A model generated the notes under the pieces. It did no database searches. It was not told the origin of the DNA and saw only the letters and a list, made by a program, of their open reading frames with translations. From positions 5,272,574 through 5,336,573 of the forward strand of contig WARS01000050.1 of the NCBI GenBank assembly GCA_008933995.1: a DNA stretch of 64,000 bases, given 5' to 3'. The stretch comes from Datnioides undecimradiatus (taxonomy: Eukaryota; Chordata; Actinopteri; Lobotiformes; Datnioididae). The position numbers and the translations under genes were made by a program. This document shows, one piece after another, positions 25,376 to 43,763 of this stretch. The first letter of the stretch is position 1. Every line of letters begins with the position of its first letter.

Positions 25376-27340
25376 AAAAGTCAAAATGTCTGCTGTGAGG
25401 AAGTTATCCATTCCCATACCTCTTTCCTCCCTTCCATCCCTGCATTTTATCCCAGCTGACCCTCGTCCCCCCTCAATCTCTGAAACGTTGCTCAAACTCC
25501 AACCTTTGTGACACGAGGGCCGTGTTGACCTAGCCTTACATGCTCGCAACCACAGGGGTGAAGCAGTTACCTGCACTACACCGGGGCCCCCTGTGGCCAC
25601 GCTGCAGCAGTGAAGCTTCTGTACCAGCAGCTAATATGCTAATCAGATCGAGTCCTTGTGTAAATGCTAATCTGGTAGTGATGGAGGGGAAGCTGTAATA
25701 CCGAGGCCTTGAACGGTCAAAATAAAGGATATGGCACAGTGGAGCCTGAAAGCGACAAGTTAGTCTGTCATCAGAGTAAAGGATTGAGCCAGAGGGAGAG
25801 TACCCATTCACTAACCAGGTACTTTTAAAGGTAAATCAGCATTTAGGGAAGAACCCTTGACGTCTGAGCAGGTGTTCTACCTTCAACAGATGATAGAAAA
25901 CACCTGCTGTGAGATCGCTGATTGGAATGTAGCTACAAGTGCAACGTGCAGCTGCAGTCCTCTGCCCTAAGTGAGTCACTGGTGATTGTACCCATTAAAA
26001 GCCTCTTTAGAAAAGCGGAGAAACGTGGGTGACAAGAGGGATTTGGCTCATATAGTTTTCTGTTGGCCAACAATGCCGATACTGAATTTCTGGATTGACG
26101 CTACTTTATGCTTGGAAATCCATATAAAAGAAGCCAGCATTGGATCGAGTTGGCCACACTTTAATTAAGAAAGTAATTTATAAGGAACAAATGAATAAAT
26201 GCAGATTTTATTTATGCTGAGAGTTAACAAATGTCCATAACCGCACAAATCCCTGTACACACACAAACATGGTATTTAATCTCTTCATTGTTAAAGAGAA
26301 AACACTATATGTGCTTGGCAATACACTCTTGACATTCACTACTGACATTTGGATCAGTTTTGTCGGTCATAAATGCCAAAAATGAGTGGCTAACACTGTT
26401 TATTGGTGAGACAACAGAGTGTTGCATTTGTTTTAACGTCTCTGTCATCTACAAAGCCCTCACCGCCACCAACTATGGACACAGACTGCCAAGTAAGAAC
26501 ACAAATAGTCAGAGATGGCATCACTGAAGGCTTACACTGTCTCAGCTTCACAGCTAAGGTAACCTTTGTGCGGGATAAACGCACACACACACATTCTGAA
26601 TCAAGCACTTAGAGGTCGTGTTTGTTGTCTCATGATCGGACCGGACACAAACTGTTTGCAGTCTGTTTATTTACCGGCCAGTTAATTCCGCAGCTCAAGC
26701 CCTGCGGAATGCACTGTTGGGCAAAATGATTGATCCGTCCTTGTTGGACCTTGCTGTAAGGAAGTTTTGGCCTACTGGGCTTGAAAGGGGAAAAGATGGA
26801 AACAAACAAAACAAAATGTTTAACTCTGCATTCAAGCTGTTTTTTGGCGTAACACGTACGAGAGCAAACAGATTGAGGAAAAAAAAAGGCTGTTGCATTA
26901 TATTTTCATGAGAAAAAGACAATTCGAGGCATCTTAACATGTCCTGCCCTTGAGTCTTATTTATCCTTGCTTAACCTTATTTATCTCTAAACAAATAAAA
27001 AACATTTTCCAAACCAAACATGGGGCTGGGTTTCTAAAGATAAACAATTTGCTGCGCAGCCAGAAATAAGCAGACTGCCTTTGAAATGCTATAATCGGTG
27101 GTAATAAATGATAAAGCTGGAGACATCCGATAGGGTGGAAAAGCATGTGTGCGTTGAGCGTGATGCTGAGGTGCCAGTAAGCTGCGCTGCTGTATAGGAG
27201 CCATTCTGTCCTCTCCGGACCTCATCCCAGCTCCCGTGGAGAGACTGAGTTTCATCCAAAGTCCAGCACATGCGCTGGCCAGCTCCCTCGCTGCGTGGGA
27301 GTGTGTGACTGAGACTGGGTCTGTAAGCTGGATGACAAGA

Positions 27341-27364
27341 GTGCACGTGTGCGCGCGCGTGTGT
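27341..27364. repeat. Alternating purine-pyrimidine tract with (GC)n core
   Basis: Twenty-four bases of strict purine-pyrimidine alternation, including GCGCGCGCG at 27351-27359 between GT-rich ends. This is the composition known to favour Z-DNA. It lies about 800 bp upstream of the Sushi exon. Confidence 0.85.
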
Positions 27365-27974
27365 AATTGCGTGTTTGGTTTGCTGTGGTTTTATTAATTG
27401 TCTGAGGATTTATTGTTTGAGACGCAGTGAGATCAAAACCATCTCCCCGCTACACACGTAAAGAGTATTGTTGCCATTGTATCGTAGGCTTAGCTGTTCC
27501 AAGATAAATCACCAGAGAACACAAGCTGCAATCACGTGTCCGTTACTGCAAGGCTGAAGCAAGAGGTTCAGGAGCAAGTGATTGGCTGAACTTCCTTTGA
27601 ACTTGATTTGCATAATAACACACAATTAGACAAGGCTCTGTCAATACTGGCCTCACTTATTTGCATGTGAGTACATGTTCGGACAATCAGTGATGGTGAT
27701 GATCAGCGTGGCATCCACGAGTGACTGAGTGACAATGATGCTAATCAGCACTTGAGGGAGAAGGAAGGGAAAGTGTTCATCTATTTAAGTGCATAAACAG
27801 TGCTTAAAACATATTGTGTTATGTTACATGTCATTGTATTTTTGACAGCGTGGGCTTCCGTACCTTCTGTTTCCTTTATGAGCTACTACACTGAGCTGTC
27901 TGTGTATGGCCAGGAAAAGATTTTATTGGTGTGTTTTTGAAATGTCATTGCTTGGGTCAGATGTGTTGTCATGA

Positions 27975-32659
<4,685 letters not shown>

Positions 32660-33588
32660 TGAGTAGTCAGCCGGCAGCGTTTTGTCTGGAGAGCCTTCTG
32701 AGCTAGGGACAGGAAGGGAAGCAGAGTCCACTGGTGCTCCACTTGCCCACAGGCGCTTTAGCAGATGAAGGAATGAGCAGATTGATGGATGGTTGGAAGT
32801 GGACAGGTGTTTGGTACATCAACTGAGACTGTGTCTTAAGTAGAGATAATAACGATTAATCCATCACTGGCTGTGTTTTTGATCGATCTACGATCAGAGA
32901 CCTGAAACGTTAAGAAAATGTATTGTAAACACATTTCTCTGATTATATTTACTGCCTACAAGACGATATGTGAATGCTGCCCATTCAGCCCATTCAACAC
33001 GACATGTGCTATTCAAATATACCTGTTTGTGTGTTTGGGCCTTGACATCATTATTATTCTTCTCATATATGTGCTGTGCTCCTGTGAAACTGAAGCTTTC
33101 ACTTAAGAGGGTGGACACATTTGGTTTTGTTTGGTATAAGCAACATTTTTATGTTTGTTAAATTAAGAATAATCGATTGTTAATCTTACCAAAGGCTGGT
33201 TAACCCAAGCCTCAGATCCTCTGACCAGCAGAGGATTGATTCAGCCATCGGGGTTATCAAGTATTAATTACTTCTGGCATCATTTACAAATGATAAATAC
33301 AGGGATACAAAAGTAGTAATTTTGTCTCCGCCAGGGTGTATTGTGTGGTTTTAAAGTGGAATTTGAACGCTCAATCTTGGTCACACACTCTCACTCATTC
33401 TCTCAATTACTCAGTCTCACACAAACACACATGCTCAGCTCTAATGATGAAGAGGTAGGATATCCTGGTGTCAGTGTGGGTCTCTCACCATCTGTGGCAG
33501 CTCCTCCTCTCTCTGACAGCTCTCTCAGCTCAGGAAGTAATTAGTGAGCTCGATTACCACCGCCAGCCGTATAGTGTTGTTTCACCCT

Positions 33589-33590
<2 letters not shown>

Positions 33591-33622
<32 letters not shown>
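33591..33622. repeat. (CA)16 microsatellite
   Basis: Uninterrupted CA run followed by degenerate CACGCATGCACGCACA sequence. Confidence 0.95.
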
Positions 33623-33626
<4 letters not shown>

Positions 33627-36600
33627 TGCACGCACAGACACTCACACACACATACACGGTAGAGCCCATATGGGCCCAAATGGACATGTTCACATAAGTA
33701 TTCACACTTTGAGCCAGACTTCCATATATTTGAGCTGGCACTCTTAGAACTTGTGCAAACAGATGTACTCTTTCACACTCTCTCTGTCACTTTGTCCCTC
33801 CCTCATTCACAAGGCTAATATTAGTCTGAAAAATATACATGGTTTAGATGGATGCACTTGTTATACGCCACGGAAATCCAATGCACCTTCTTTGTTTCTT
33901 GAATAAAATATTAAAACTCAGGTTTAGTTTCAGGATCTTGTAGGAGACAGTTCTGATAAACACAAGAAGACAGAGGAGTCTTTGAAGTTATAGCCACAGG
34001 CAGTTGGCAGGAAGGGACAAGGGGTAGAACCGGCTGAGCTATTAAACACTTGAGAGAGACAGAGGGGTAGAGGGCTGTTGATAGAGGAACCAGGTTCAGA
34101 AAGAATATATGAGAAGTCATCTTAGAGTGAGATGGCCCCTGGAAACTCGCGTCAGCTTCACTCATTCACTCAGTGGTTAGGCAAAAACACTTCCTGAGAA
34201 GAACTTGATTGAGTGTGAGCGATGTTAAAACCGAGAATTGTGCCATGCAGCCTGATATTAAAGTCTCTTTGAATCTCTGGCCAACAGAGAGTTGATCGCT
34301 TCCCAGACTGCCTCAGACGGCAGCCTGACTATGCTTCTTTTGCACATTTTTACGAAGTCATCAGCTTCTTGTCCCAGACTTTGATTTGCTCTCTGTTGTC
34401 TTCTGGGACGCCCGAATCTCTACTGAGTCTGTCATCTTTGTGGCGATTGTTGCCGGGGGCGCCGGTGGTGGTGCACCTGCGGCGTGGCTGCACTGACATA
34501 AAGAGCGAGGGGGGGGTGAGAATAAAGTGACCAGAAAAGAGGGAGAAGGTTTATTGGCAAGCAATGCAGAGTGCAAGTCACAGTTGATCATGCACATTGC
34601 AAGGAAAAGGCAGCACCGGGGACAGAGGACACGGTGCAGACATGCTGGCTTGCCTCTATTGTTTCATTTTTTCCAAGTCATGCTGGCTTGGGTTTTATGC
34701 ACGTAATGTTGACTTCAAAAGTACAGGTTGTTTACTTCCAAACATAAAAAAAAACTGACCAAAGCTTTTACTTTATCTCTGAGTGGTTTAATTAGTCGGG
34801 CGGTTTTAATTTTAGAGGTAGCAGGGAGGAGCAGGGACAGAGGGGGTGACGGAGTCAAAGAGTATGAATCAGCAGACTCTAGAGGAAGGAGAAGGGGGCA
34901 GAACCTTTTGGAGGGGAGGATGGATGTGGATGCGAGGACCTTGATAGACGGGTAGATGCATTCTGACTTCCCAGCTGGTGGCTAATTAGAGGGGTCAGGT
35001 GGAGCGCGATGGTGGTGCTGATCCAAAGCACACATCCTTTCACTGAATGCCTCAGTGAGTCCTCTACTCAGTAGAGCTTGATGATTGTGCTCTCGCTTTC
35101 TGTCCCACCATATAATTGGGTTGGTCGGTATTTGAATCACATGTTATGTTAAGTTAGACGTGACATGATATATCCTTCTGGGTTAACCAAATGGTAATTG
35201 TTAGTGTGCTGTGATTTCATAACTATAGGGTATGTATAATGTTGCTATCCCGCTAGTCCACTGGCTCCTTACCTGAACCTGTGTGAAGTTCGAGAAGCAG
35301 CATTGATTGATACCTGACAGACAGGTTGAGTGGTCCAATAAGAGAAGAGAGGCCAGGGATCAGGGTTAAAACCACGCTTCTCAGATCGATCCTCAGCCGC
35401 TCAGACGAAAGCAGGTCAAGTCCGCGTGCTCCCCCTGTGTACACGCGAATGTTTGTGTCTGCGTATGAGCTTGGCGAGGAGGAGAATAAACACCATTAAT
35501 CAAATCAAATCTTGCTCACTTACATTCCTGTTTACCGCACCATCCAGTGTTTTGATTGGCGTCCCTGCGGAGTTAGCATTCTGAAAAGGCAGCGGGAGAA
35601 GACGGCCTTGAAGACTAACTTCACTGCGCGTGTGGACTGAATGTGGCAGTGGGGAGGGCTGGTGAAAACGGCGACTGGATTCCACCTCCACTCGGCATTA
35701 CCCTGACGGGACTTCTTCGGTGTTGCTGGCCCAGGGGAACGCATTACTCTGCCATTACACTGTTTGCATCCACATTGATTTTCTTCCCCATCACCATCCA
35801 CTTTGAGGCAATGTAAATAACGCCTGACGCTCGCCAATTGCCAGATGCTCATTCGCCCACTTGCTACTAAGTGGAACTCACAGCTATTTGACTTGTAATT
35901 TTCTTTGGCACTCAATTGTTTTGCAAAGCACCAGGATACATTTTCATCTACCAGCACTGCTCCCCTGAGATGCTGAAAGCAACTCTCGCAGCACCTTTGA
36001 TACTGTAAATAGTATAATAGTATAAAGTGCCTGAATCTGGAGTGGAAAGCACTCTGAATATTGGCATTACTCCCTTGGTTGTACAAGGAAAATGGCTTTG
36101 TGTTGAAAAAATTTCCACATCACAGTTCAGTGATTGCAACATTTTGCAGCAAGTGTTCCTAAACAAAACTTATGTCTTTGGTTTTTTTTCCCGTTCTGGT
36201 AACTTTTGCAAACTCCATTTCCCATGTGGGTTATCTTTTCTCTTTTTTTTCCCATGCATCCATTGCTGACAGCGCAAAGCTCCCTGGGTAAATGCAACTT
36301 ATTTCTCCCTGTTAGGAGATCTGAGAGCCCAGTGAGTCCTGATCCCTCTAAGGTAGCCTACCATCCTTTCTTCTCTCTCTTTTAACCCCGTACACCACGG
36401 ACTCAGCACATGGAAGTATTAAGCAAGGATGTGGATTATCCCTGCAGGGCTAATATATGTCATCATGTCCCAACCTGTGGAGGAAGCACGTCTGCATGTG
36501 CGTGAGTGAGACAGAAAGAGATAAAGAATTGTTGGAGGAGAGTACAGAGCACTGGATATATATTGATTGGCTGTTAGGTTGACTCACCTGAGAGTGAGTG

Positions 36601-37511
36601 AACGGTCTTCGGAACAGCTTTTTTAAGTCCAGGGGCTGTTTTTTCTAGTTTCCAAAGGGAGTAACAGCAATATGAGTGTGTTTCATTTTTGTAGAGATAA
36701 ATGCCTCAACTTTTGGTTTTTTTGTGTGTTTTCAAAGAGATTGGTAAAGTCTTTTTTTTTTTCACGCTGGGGCTCATGAGATTTAACTTTGGATTTACTG
36801 CAGCTCAGATGCAGTTATAATGTACCTTAGACGATCCAGATTTGTGTGCACCGGTGTGTGCCTGCGACCATTAAAGTGGGCAAATACTCTTGTGTGTGAA
36901 TGTACTTGTATGCACGCTAACTAGGATTCATCACAGGGGCCAGGCACTCATCCTATACCCTGCACCCAGTGCGGCTCCACAGCAGCATCCATCACGTCAA
37001 GCAATTGGCCAGCAAGACTCATCTTTTAAGTGTTTCCTGTAGTAAAACAGTCACAGTGAGAGTGTGTATGGAAGTGAGTAACTGTGCAGCATATCCTCTG
37101 ACCATTGTTTGCCTTGCAGCGAAAGAATAGGTGGTTGCCCACCTGTGATCCCTATAGTCCCCTGCTTGAAGACATAATTTATTGTACGCTTGGGCACCGA
37201 GGCAGTTATTTTCAGCAAGTGAATACAGGGTATTGGCAGCAGGGGCACTTTGCATAGATGTGTTTTTAAATGGATACTGTGTTATGGTGGAGTGGGCGTA
37301 TATTCTCGGTGTGAATGTTGAATACATTTTTTTTTTTATGCATTTCTTATGCTGTGGCCTGTTTCTCACAACACAGACTGTTAGAGTAAAGGAAGCGTTT
37401 CACTTTGGAGCTCTACCGGTAATTCACTGCAACATCTCTAGTCTGGTCACGTCTAGGATGGTCTGACTCTGGCATTCCTCTCCCTCTCACTGTCTCTCTT
37501 TATCTTTCCCA

Positions 37512-37538
37512 GTCTCTCTCTCTCTCTCTCTCTCTCTT
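37512..37538. repeat. (TC)n microsatellite
   Basis: TC run of about thirteen units within a wider pyrimidine-rich stretch. Confidence 0.9.
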
Positions 37539-40500
37539 TCCCTATGTGGGTGTCATAAAGCATCTGAGTGGATAGTTTGGTCTGATTGTCTAATGAAAGT
37601 GTATAGTCTTTCATTATACATTCTACAGTCATTTACTGTAAGTGGTGCTCTCATCATAAAACCCACATACAAATCCTCTGAACCCAAAGTAAACTGGGGA
37701 TGATGAATAGCACGCTTTGTGTTCACTAAAGTTTTCCACATTCCAGAGTTTGAGCCCAAGGTATTCGTGCGGTGCATGTCAGAAGATTTGCTTTTGATTC
37801 GTGCATTCACAAACACAGGTTACTGTTGACTCGTGTATTCCCCCAACTTTGCATGTCTGTTGCAATGGGGATGACGTGCATATCTAAAAGCCCACAACTG
37901 CACTAAACTTAACAATGGAGAAAGCTCATACGGAGACAAACATTGGTTGAGATGGAAATGTCTCAGGGCTGATGCGAAGGATGGTAATGAAGCCCTGACG
38001 CACGTCAAGGATCATCACGTCAAAGACAACAACAAACAAACAAAAAAAGAAGATCCCCCAGATTGTGCTGTGAGGGGGTTATATATACCAGCCGCATCTA
38101 TCACATCCTTTTATGTTGCTGGATCGAGATCCCTGTCTGTTTCTCTCTGTCTTGCACGTTCTTTCATTCTCCGTCTACATCGGCAGACTCTCAAGACTCA
38201 TCTACCACTCTACCTTCCACTCCTCTTCGTTCTGCAGGTGACTTTCAAACCTGCCGCAGTTCTTGCTGAAGCTCTTAAGAGATAAATTATGCAAATTCTG
38301 TTTGTGAATCTGTGTAATGATATGTATAGGAAGCTATAGGTGCTTTTCTGTGCCCAAGGGTTTTCTCTTTAATTAAAGTGGACAAGCTGACATATGCAGA
38401 TGTTTCCGACAGCTAGACCTTAAGTAAACATTAAGCGTTTTGTGGACGTGCACCATCTACACCTGTGTCTACTAATTTTGAATCAAATCTATAGGTGAAT
38501 AGTGATTAATGTGCTGTTGTAGCTCCGGTGTATTTATAATGAGTTAGCTGGGAGGGAGAATCGAGATTCACCTGAATGTTATGAGATGTTGTCCTGGAAA
38601 GAGCTTTTGAATGGCTTGTTTGTAAAACCAGGTCGAACAGTTTTCACTTTGCTCCAGAGTTAAAAGTTTCAAAAAGTCCAATATCTCACACCTTTTTTTT
38701 CCTGCAGTGTCAGCTGTATGTGTCTTAAACCATAGTTTGGTTTATCGGCCTTGCGCTCGACCAGCGGATCAATAGCTGTCTTATGCCACTCTCTCCACCA
38801 TGGCCCCTCAAAGTCTGTATGTTTGAGTCAGGATTTATTAACAGCATCACTTGGTTGTGGACTCAATCTGCAACGTGCCATCGATCAAAGCTTCAGTTAT
38901 GATGAACTTCGGTGCCACCCGCCAAGAAGCGCTTCGGCAGAACATTATCTCCAACACCTGGTGCCGTGCTGCAGATTGGCTCGTCCCGGAGCTCCACACT
39001 TTGTTACACCCTCTGTCACATTGCTCAGGCTCAGAGCTGGAGAGGAGAGGGGATTTGGAGTGCAAGGAGCAAGGTTAGTGACAATGGGCCAAAGCTTACC
39101 AGTGTATTCTCTCAACCTTCCACGATTGTCTGTGTGTTTCAGTTAAAACAGCGAATGAAAAATGGGGACGCATCCTATTGTTCTTTAAGACATATGATTA
39201 ATTGTCGCTGATCATCTGTGTTATCTTAATAAACAGCAGGTGGGGCGACATACTAGGCAATATTAACCTACAAACCAGCTCCCCTGATACAAGCAGCCTG
39301 GACAGCAGCGTGTCTTTGTAAGCATGTCCGTTCATGTGTTACCTCACCCACATTCCCACTGAGACCAGAGGAACCCAGCAGAGGTTAGAGGTAATGGTCC
39401 AGATCACGGTGCCGTGACTGGGTGTCTCTTTAGTTGTGTTTACTAAGCACTGCACCACTGGGATCCAATCTGTCGCTTTTAACATTCCCACAGATGCAGT
39501 AATGGCTGATGATTTGTACACAGCGTCGTATTTGAAGTTCTACACATTAGAGCCTGCCTTTGGGCCTGCAAAGGGGTTGAAGGCTTTTTTTGTATAAACA
39601 TTTCATTTATTATTATTTATTTTTTTTAATCCACCATGTTGTCATGGGAGAACTTTACCACTGTATCTGTGATGACTGTACTGCAACAAACATGAAAACC
39701 ATGGAATGTATTTGTGAATAATCCTCTTGTTGAAGAATTGTGATCATTTTCCTTTAATCTAAAATACCCCAAAATAAGTTTGCCGTTTAGGACACTGGCG
39801 CATAGTATGTATTTTCCCCTTTACTGCATATTGTCATTGGTTCCTATTTATGTTATATGATTAATTAAGAGAGGAGTTGTGGAACTGTTGATTCGATAAG
39901 TCCAGAGATCAGCGAAGTCAGAAACACAATCAATCTCCTTTCCCCTTTTTTCCTCTGCCTTTCATCATCTGTCACGTTGTGTGAAAACAACAGTTATACG
40001 CTCGTGTTTGTCGCGCAGCTTCCACTGATGCTTCGGCTCGCTTTGATCTCCTTAATTCACTTCCTGGGTCAAGTGCCGCTAACTTAAAGAGCTCGCTTCA
40101 GAGGCTTTTTGTTATGGTGTGATCAAAAGAGAATAGCTGGCTGTATGGAAATTGATTCGAAGTGCCTTGCTTGGTCAACATCAGTGTTTTCCAGCAGATC
40201 TGTACACCTTTAACCTTGACCTCCCTCAGTCTTTCTTTGAGAGTGTGACTGGGGCAACATAGTAAGCTTCACAGGACTGTGAGGGACGGCATGCCAGTCG
40301 ATTAATCAATCACAGTAATTAACCGAGATGGAGCGAAAGGAAGAGAGAGAGCTGGGGAGAGAGGCTTAGAGGGAAAACAACATATGAAATCAATTGAGCA
40401 AAAGCACAGTGCACTCAGTGGTCTGTTGTAGAGGACACTGGGTACGGCAATTAGATTGTGAAAGCAGGGCAGTGAGGACAAGTACACGCCATTCCTTTTA

Positions 40501-41685
40501 ATGCCGAGTCATTGCATTGCTTCTGATCGTGTAATGTAATGTGTGAGCGTGCACACACAAGGTTCTGCTGCACTGCAAAAAAGCTCAACAGGTCCTTTTT
40601 TATCGCAGTCCAGTATTTGGACAGAAACTCTGAAATTATGCCCTGTGGTGAAATAAAATTCGTCAGTTTGCTCTTTTTTGGGGGAGTATTGCTTGGACCT
40701 TCCTTGGAAGATGCTGACACAGTTCGCAAACCTTTACTTATTATCTGAGGTCGAATTTCTCCATTATTTTCTTCTTCTTTCACTTGAAACAAAAAAAAAT
40801 CTACGTAGAAATACTAAAGAAAAACAACTTTTAAGGTTGATCTTTGTTTGGAGTGTGGCCATGCTGCAGTAACAGCAGAACATCTCGTCCCCGCGCGTCC
40901 CCTGAGTGGACGGAGATGTCACTGTCTGATCTGGGTCACCGCTCAACCACAACACATCCCGTTCTCGGCGTCTAACCTTCCCTTTTTCACAAAACAACTC
41001 ACAAATATAAGAACAAAGGGCACAAACACACTCATACACACACATACGTGGCCTCTGCTGTGCAAACCTAGCCTTTTTGACAACTAATTTAACATGACAA
41101 CATCAGCCAAGGGGCGTCAGATAATTCCCCCTCTTTCCAATGCAAATCAGCTAGCTTTTGTTGAATCAAGAGCCATTGTGTTGATACTAGCGCAGTGATC
41201 TGCTGTTTGCAGACAATGGTGCTTGTTTCTTGTAAATCTCTGAAACAAGTAAAACTGCATTGGTAGTAGAACAAACTCAAACCCACGGGCAGAATGGTCT
41301 TAGATTGACTTCCAAAATAAAGAACCTAGAGATCCATTAGCAGTGACGTAAAGTTAGCCGTAATCAGGTTAACTATGTTACTTTAGTCTTAATGGCTCAC
41401 TGATTTCAGGGAACATACAGATTGATGCAGTCGTCATAAAGACTGAGTCATTCTCACCATTAAGGAGATGTCGCTCTTCCTCTGTGCGCTTCGAAACTCA
41501 TGATCATTCATAAAATTTCCTCCTGCGTTGGGACCTGAGAGCTCACATTTGTTGATAGTAATGAAAGAAGAAAAGAGAAGTCAAGAGAGAAGAAGAAGGC
41601 GACCTGCAAGGTGAAATAAAGCAAGGACGTGCTCGCTGCTTCGGAGTGTAATATATCTTAATCTTCTTAGGGACAGCAGGACAGG

Positions 41686-41686
<1 letters not shown>

Positions 41687-41724
<38 letters not shown>
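41687..41724. repeat. (TG)19 microsatellite
   Basis: Thirty-eight bases of uninterrupted TG. Confidence 0.97.
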
Positions 41725-41727
<3 letters not shown>

Positions 41728-42840
41728 GTTTGTACGGTCGGTATGTGTTCACCTCTCATCTGGTGAATGTGTTTGTGTGTGTAAAGAGTAGCGGTGAAAC
41801 ACCCCTCCTCTCCCCATTCATCAGACAGAGGCTGTCTTTTTTTGTATGAGGTGACACCAGGCCAACCTGAATATATTTACAGAGGAACCTTTATGAACTC
41901 TGGTGAACGTGCCTTGACCGGCAATTACAGGCCGCGCAGCAGCGTGCCTCCATAAAAACTCCTCGCAACTGCATCAATAAACGTGTAGAGGCAAAGGCTG
42001 ACAGGCAATGTCGTCCCTCACCGTAAGAAGCTTTATACATATAGGAGGACTGTCTGTGTCTGGATTTAAAACTTTTGCCTAGGGTCGTTTGGAAAGTTGC
42101 ACATATTCATAATGTTAAATATTACACATATTGTATAAAGCGTCAGAGTTGTGAGGGAGGACATTTCTTTATCACATGCTGACAAAATCATAACTCGTGT
42201 TAGTAATGTATTGTGCAGTATACACACATTTTTTTTAGTTATCTTTCATGCACAGGTTAAAAAATCACAAGTTTAGGTCTTGGGGGGGGGCTATTGGGAT
42301 TACTGCACTGTGTTAATACTTATAATAATTACAGTGATATATTACATACGGCCAGTTATTCTTATCTAAACACAGACTTTTGTCCTTGATGGCCTGCAAC
42401 ACTTGTCCTATTGGTCCTGTTGGTGATTGCCCAATGTAACTTGTTATGCTTACTCACAGTGATTATAGCTCGCAGCGCCAGCATGCTTGTTACCTGGCTG
42501 TGATGGTGCTTCTAATGAACAGTTTCGCCCCAAAAAAATCAAAAATTATAATAACCTGGAATCGTGGCAAAATGTAATAATTATTAAATCATGCCTAAAA
42601 ACTACAGATACATTTGATTATGGTTTCAGCATTTTTGTTGCATATAATCATAGAAAGGCCATTAAATAATGTTTTCCATGTATTTTTATCACATTGCTTT
42701 CAGGTCTTCTGAGTTGTTTTTACAGCTCAGTCTGATTCTTTTCTTTCTGAACAAACCAATTATGCTCATTTCAGACACTGTTGCCTCTTCAGGGGTTAAG
42801 TCAAAGCCAAAGTGATATACTGGTTATGGGATCCATTAGA

Positions 42841-42857
42841 CCCCCCCCCCCCCCCCC
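42841..42857. repeat. C17 homopolymer tract
   Basis: Seventeen consecutive C residues. Long C runs are prone to assembly and length error, so the exact count is uncertain. Confidence 0.9.
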
Positions 42858-43385
42858 ATCTATAAGTGGGTTTTTGCTTGGTAGAGATTTTTGGAGTGTG
42901 CCAGAGAGGTGTCAGCATCATATTGATCCCCCAGCACTGCAATCTTTCTTAATACCACTTTCCCCACAGACAGAACGAGACAGAAGCAAAGACAGAGAGA
43001 CAGGCAAAAACAAAAAAAAAAAAGTTTTATCTTGGCAAAGCTCTAACATAATTTGTCTGCGGTGACAGGCCTTTGCAAGTGTACCAAAGTGCACTTTTAA
43101 CTCTTCTTGTATCTGTAGTTAACTAAAATACTAAGGTCATTGTGCTGCTCTCATGGAGTTGCTTGGTATTGAAATGTAAACGCTGTAATGAATGAGAGCG
43201 CACACATACCTGCACTAAACACACAGTTCATTGTTACATAGGCTATTAGTTTCATCCCAAACCAACACATGTACCTTTACATACCACTGACATTGAGCCC
43301 TAGAGTGTTTCTCATTGCTCAGGCTGCCTGCTTACCACCCTTCCTGTTTTTTAATTAGATGGTTTGATTAGAGAACATTGACAAG

Positions 43386-43388
<3 letters not shown>

Positions 43389-43418
<30 letters not shown>
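43389..43418. repeat. (GT)15 microsatellite
   Basis: Thirty bases of uninterrupted GT. Confidence 0.97.
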
Positions 43419-43420
<2 letters not shown>

Positions 43421-43745
43421 GGGGCTGGGGGTGAAGAGAAAAAAATAATTAAAATAGGGATTAGTCTGGTCTGGAGCTCATGCAGACAGAATTAACGGCC
43501 AGCGCTGCCTGGCTCTATCACTTGCAGATCAGTGTTGCTAATATCACGGTGTTATTAGCTTCACTATCCTCCCCAACTGTGCGATAACGGGGGATTACGG
43601 AAGGTGCTGCGGCCAGTGAACCAGGAAAAAACAGCGCGATTTGTCTTAGCATGGCTAATTAGTGCGCCGTTTGCATGGGTGATATGGATCAGCTGATCGT
43701 TTGACAGAAGGCCAGCTTTGGGAGCAATGTTGTAGTTAAATACAA

Positions 43746-43763
43746 ATATATATATATATATAT
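43746..43763. repeat. (AT)9 microsatellite
   Basis: Uninterrupted AT run, self-complementary. Confidence 0.95.

Noticed and set aside
35532-36086. 184-codon minus-strand ORF
   Set aside because: No recognisable domain, no conserved motif and no matching neighbour. A candidate only if transcripts exist; chance opening is more likely.
38975-39073. Possible second half of CUB 2 (next CSMD exon)
   Set aside because: Splicing from 32658 would join TG to A and create a stop codon, and the peptide is far less conserved than the neighbouring CSMD exons. The resemblance at RGFGVQ is probably coincidence.
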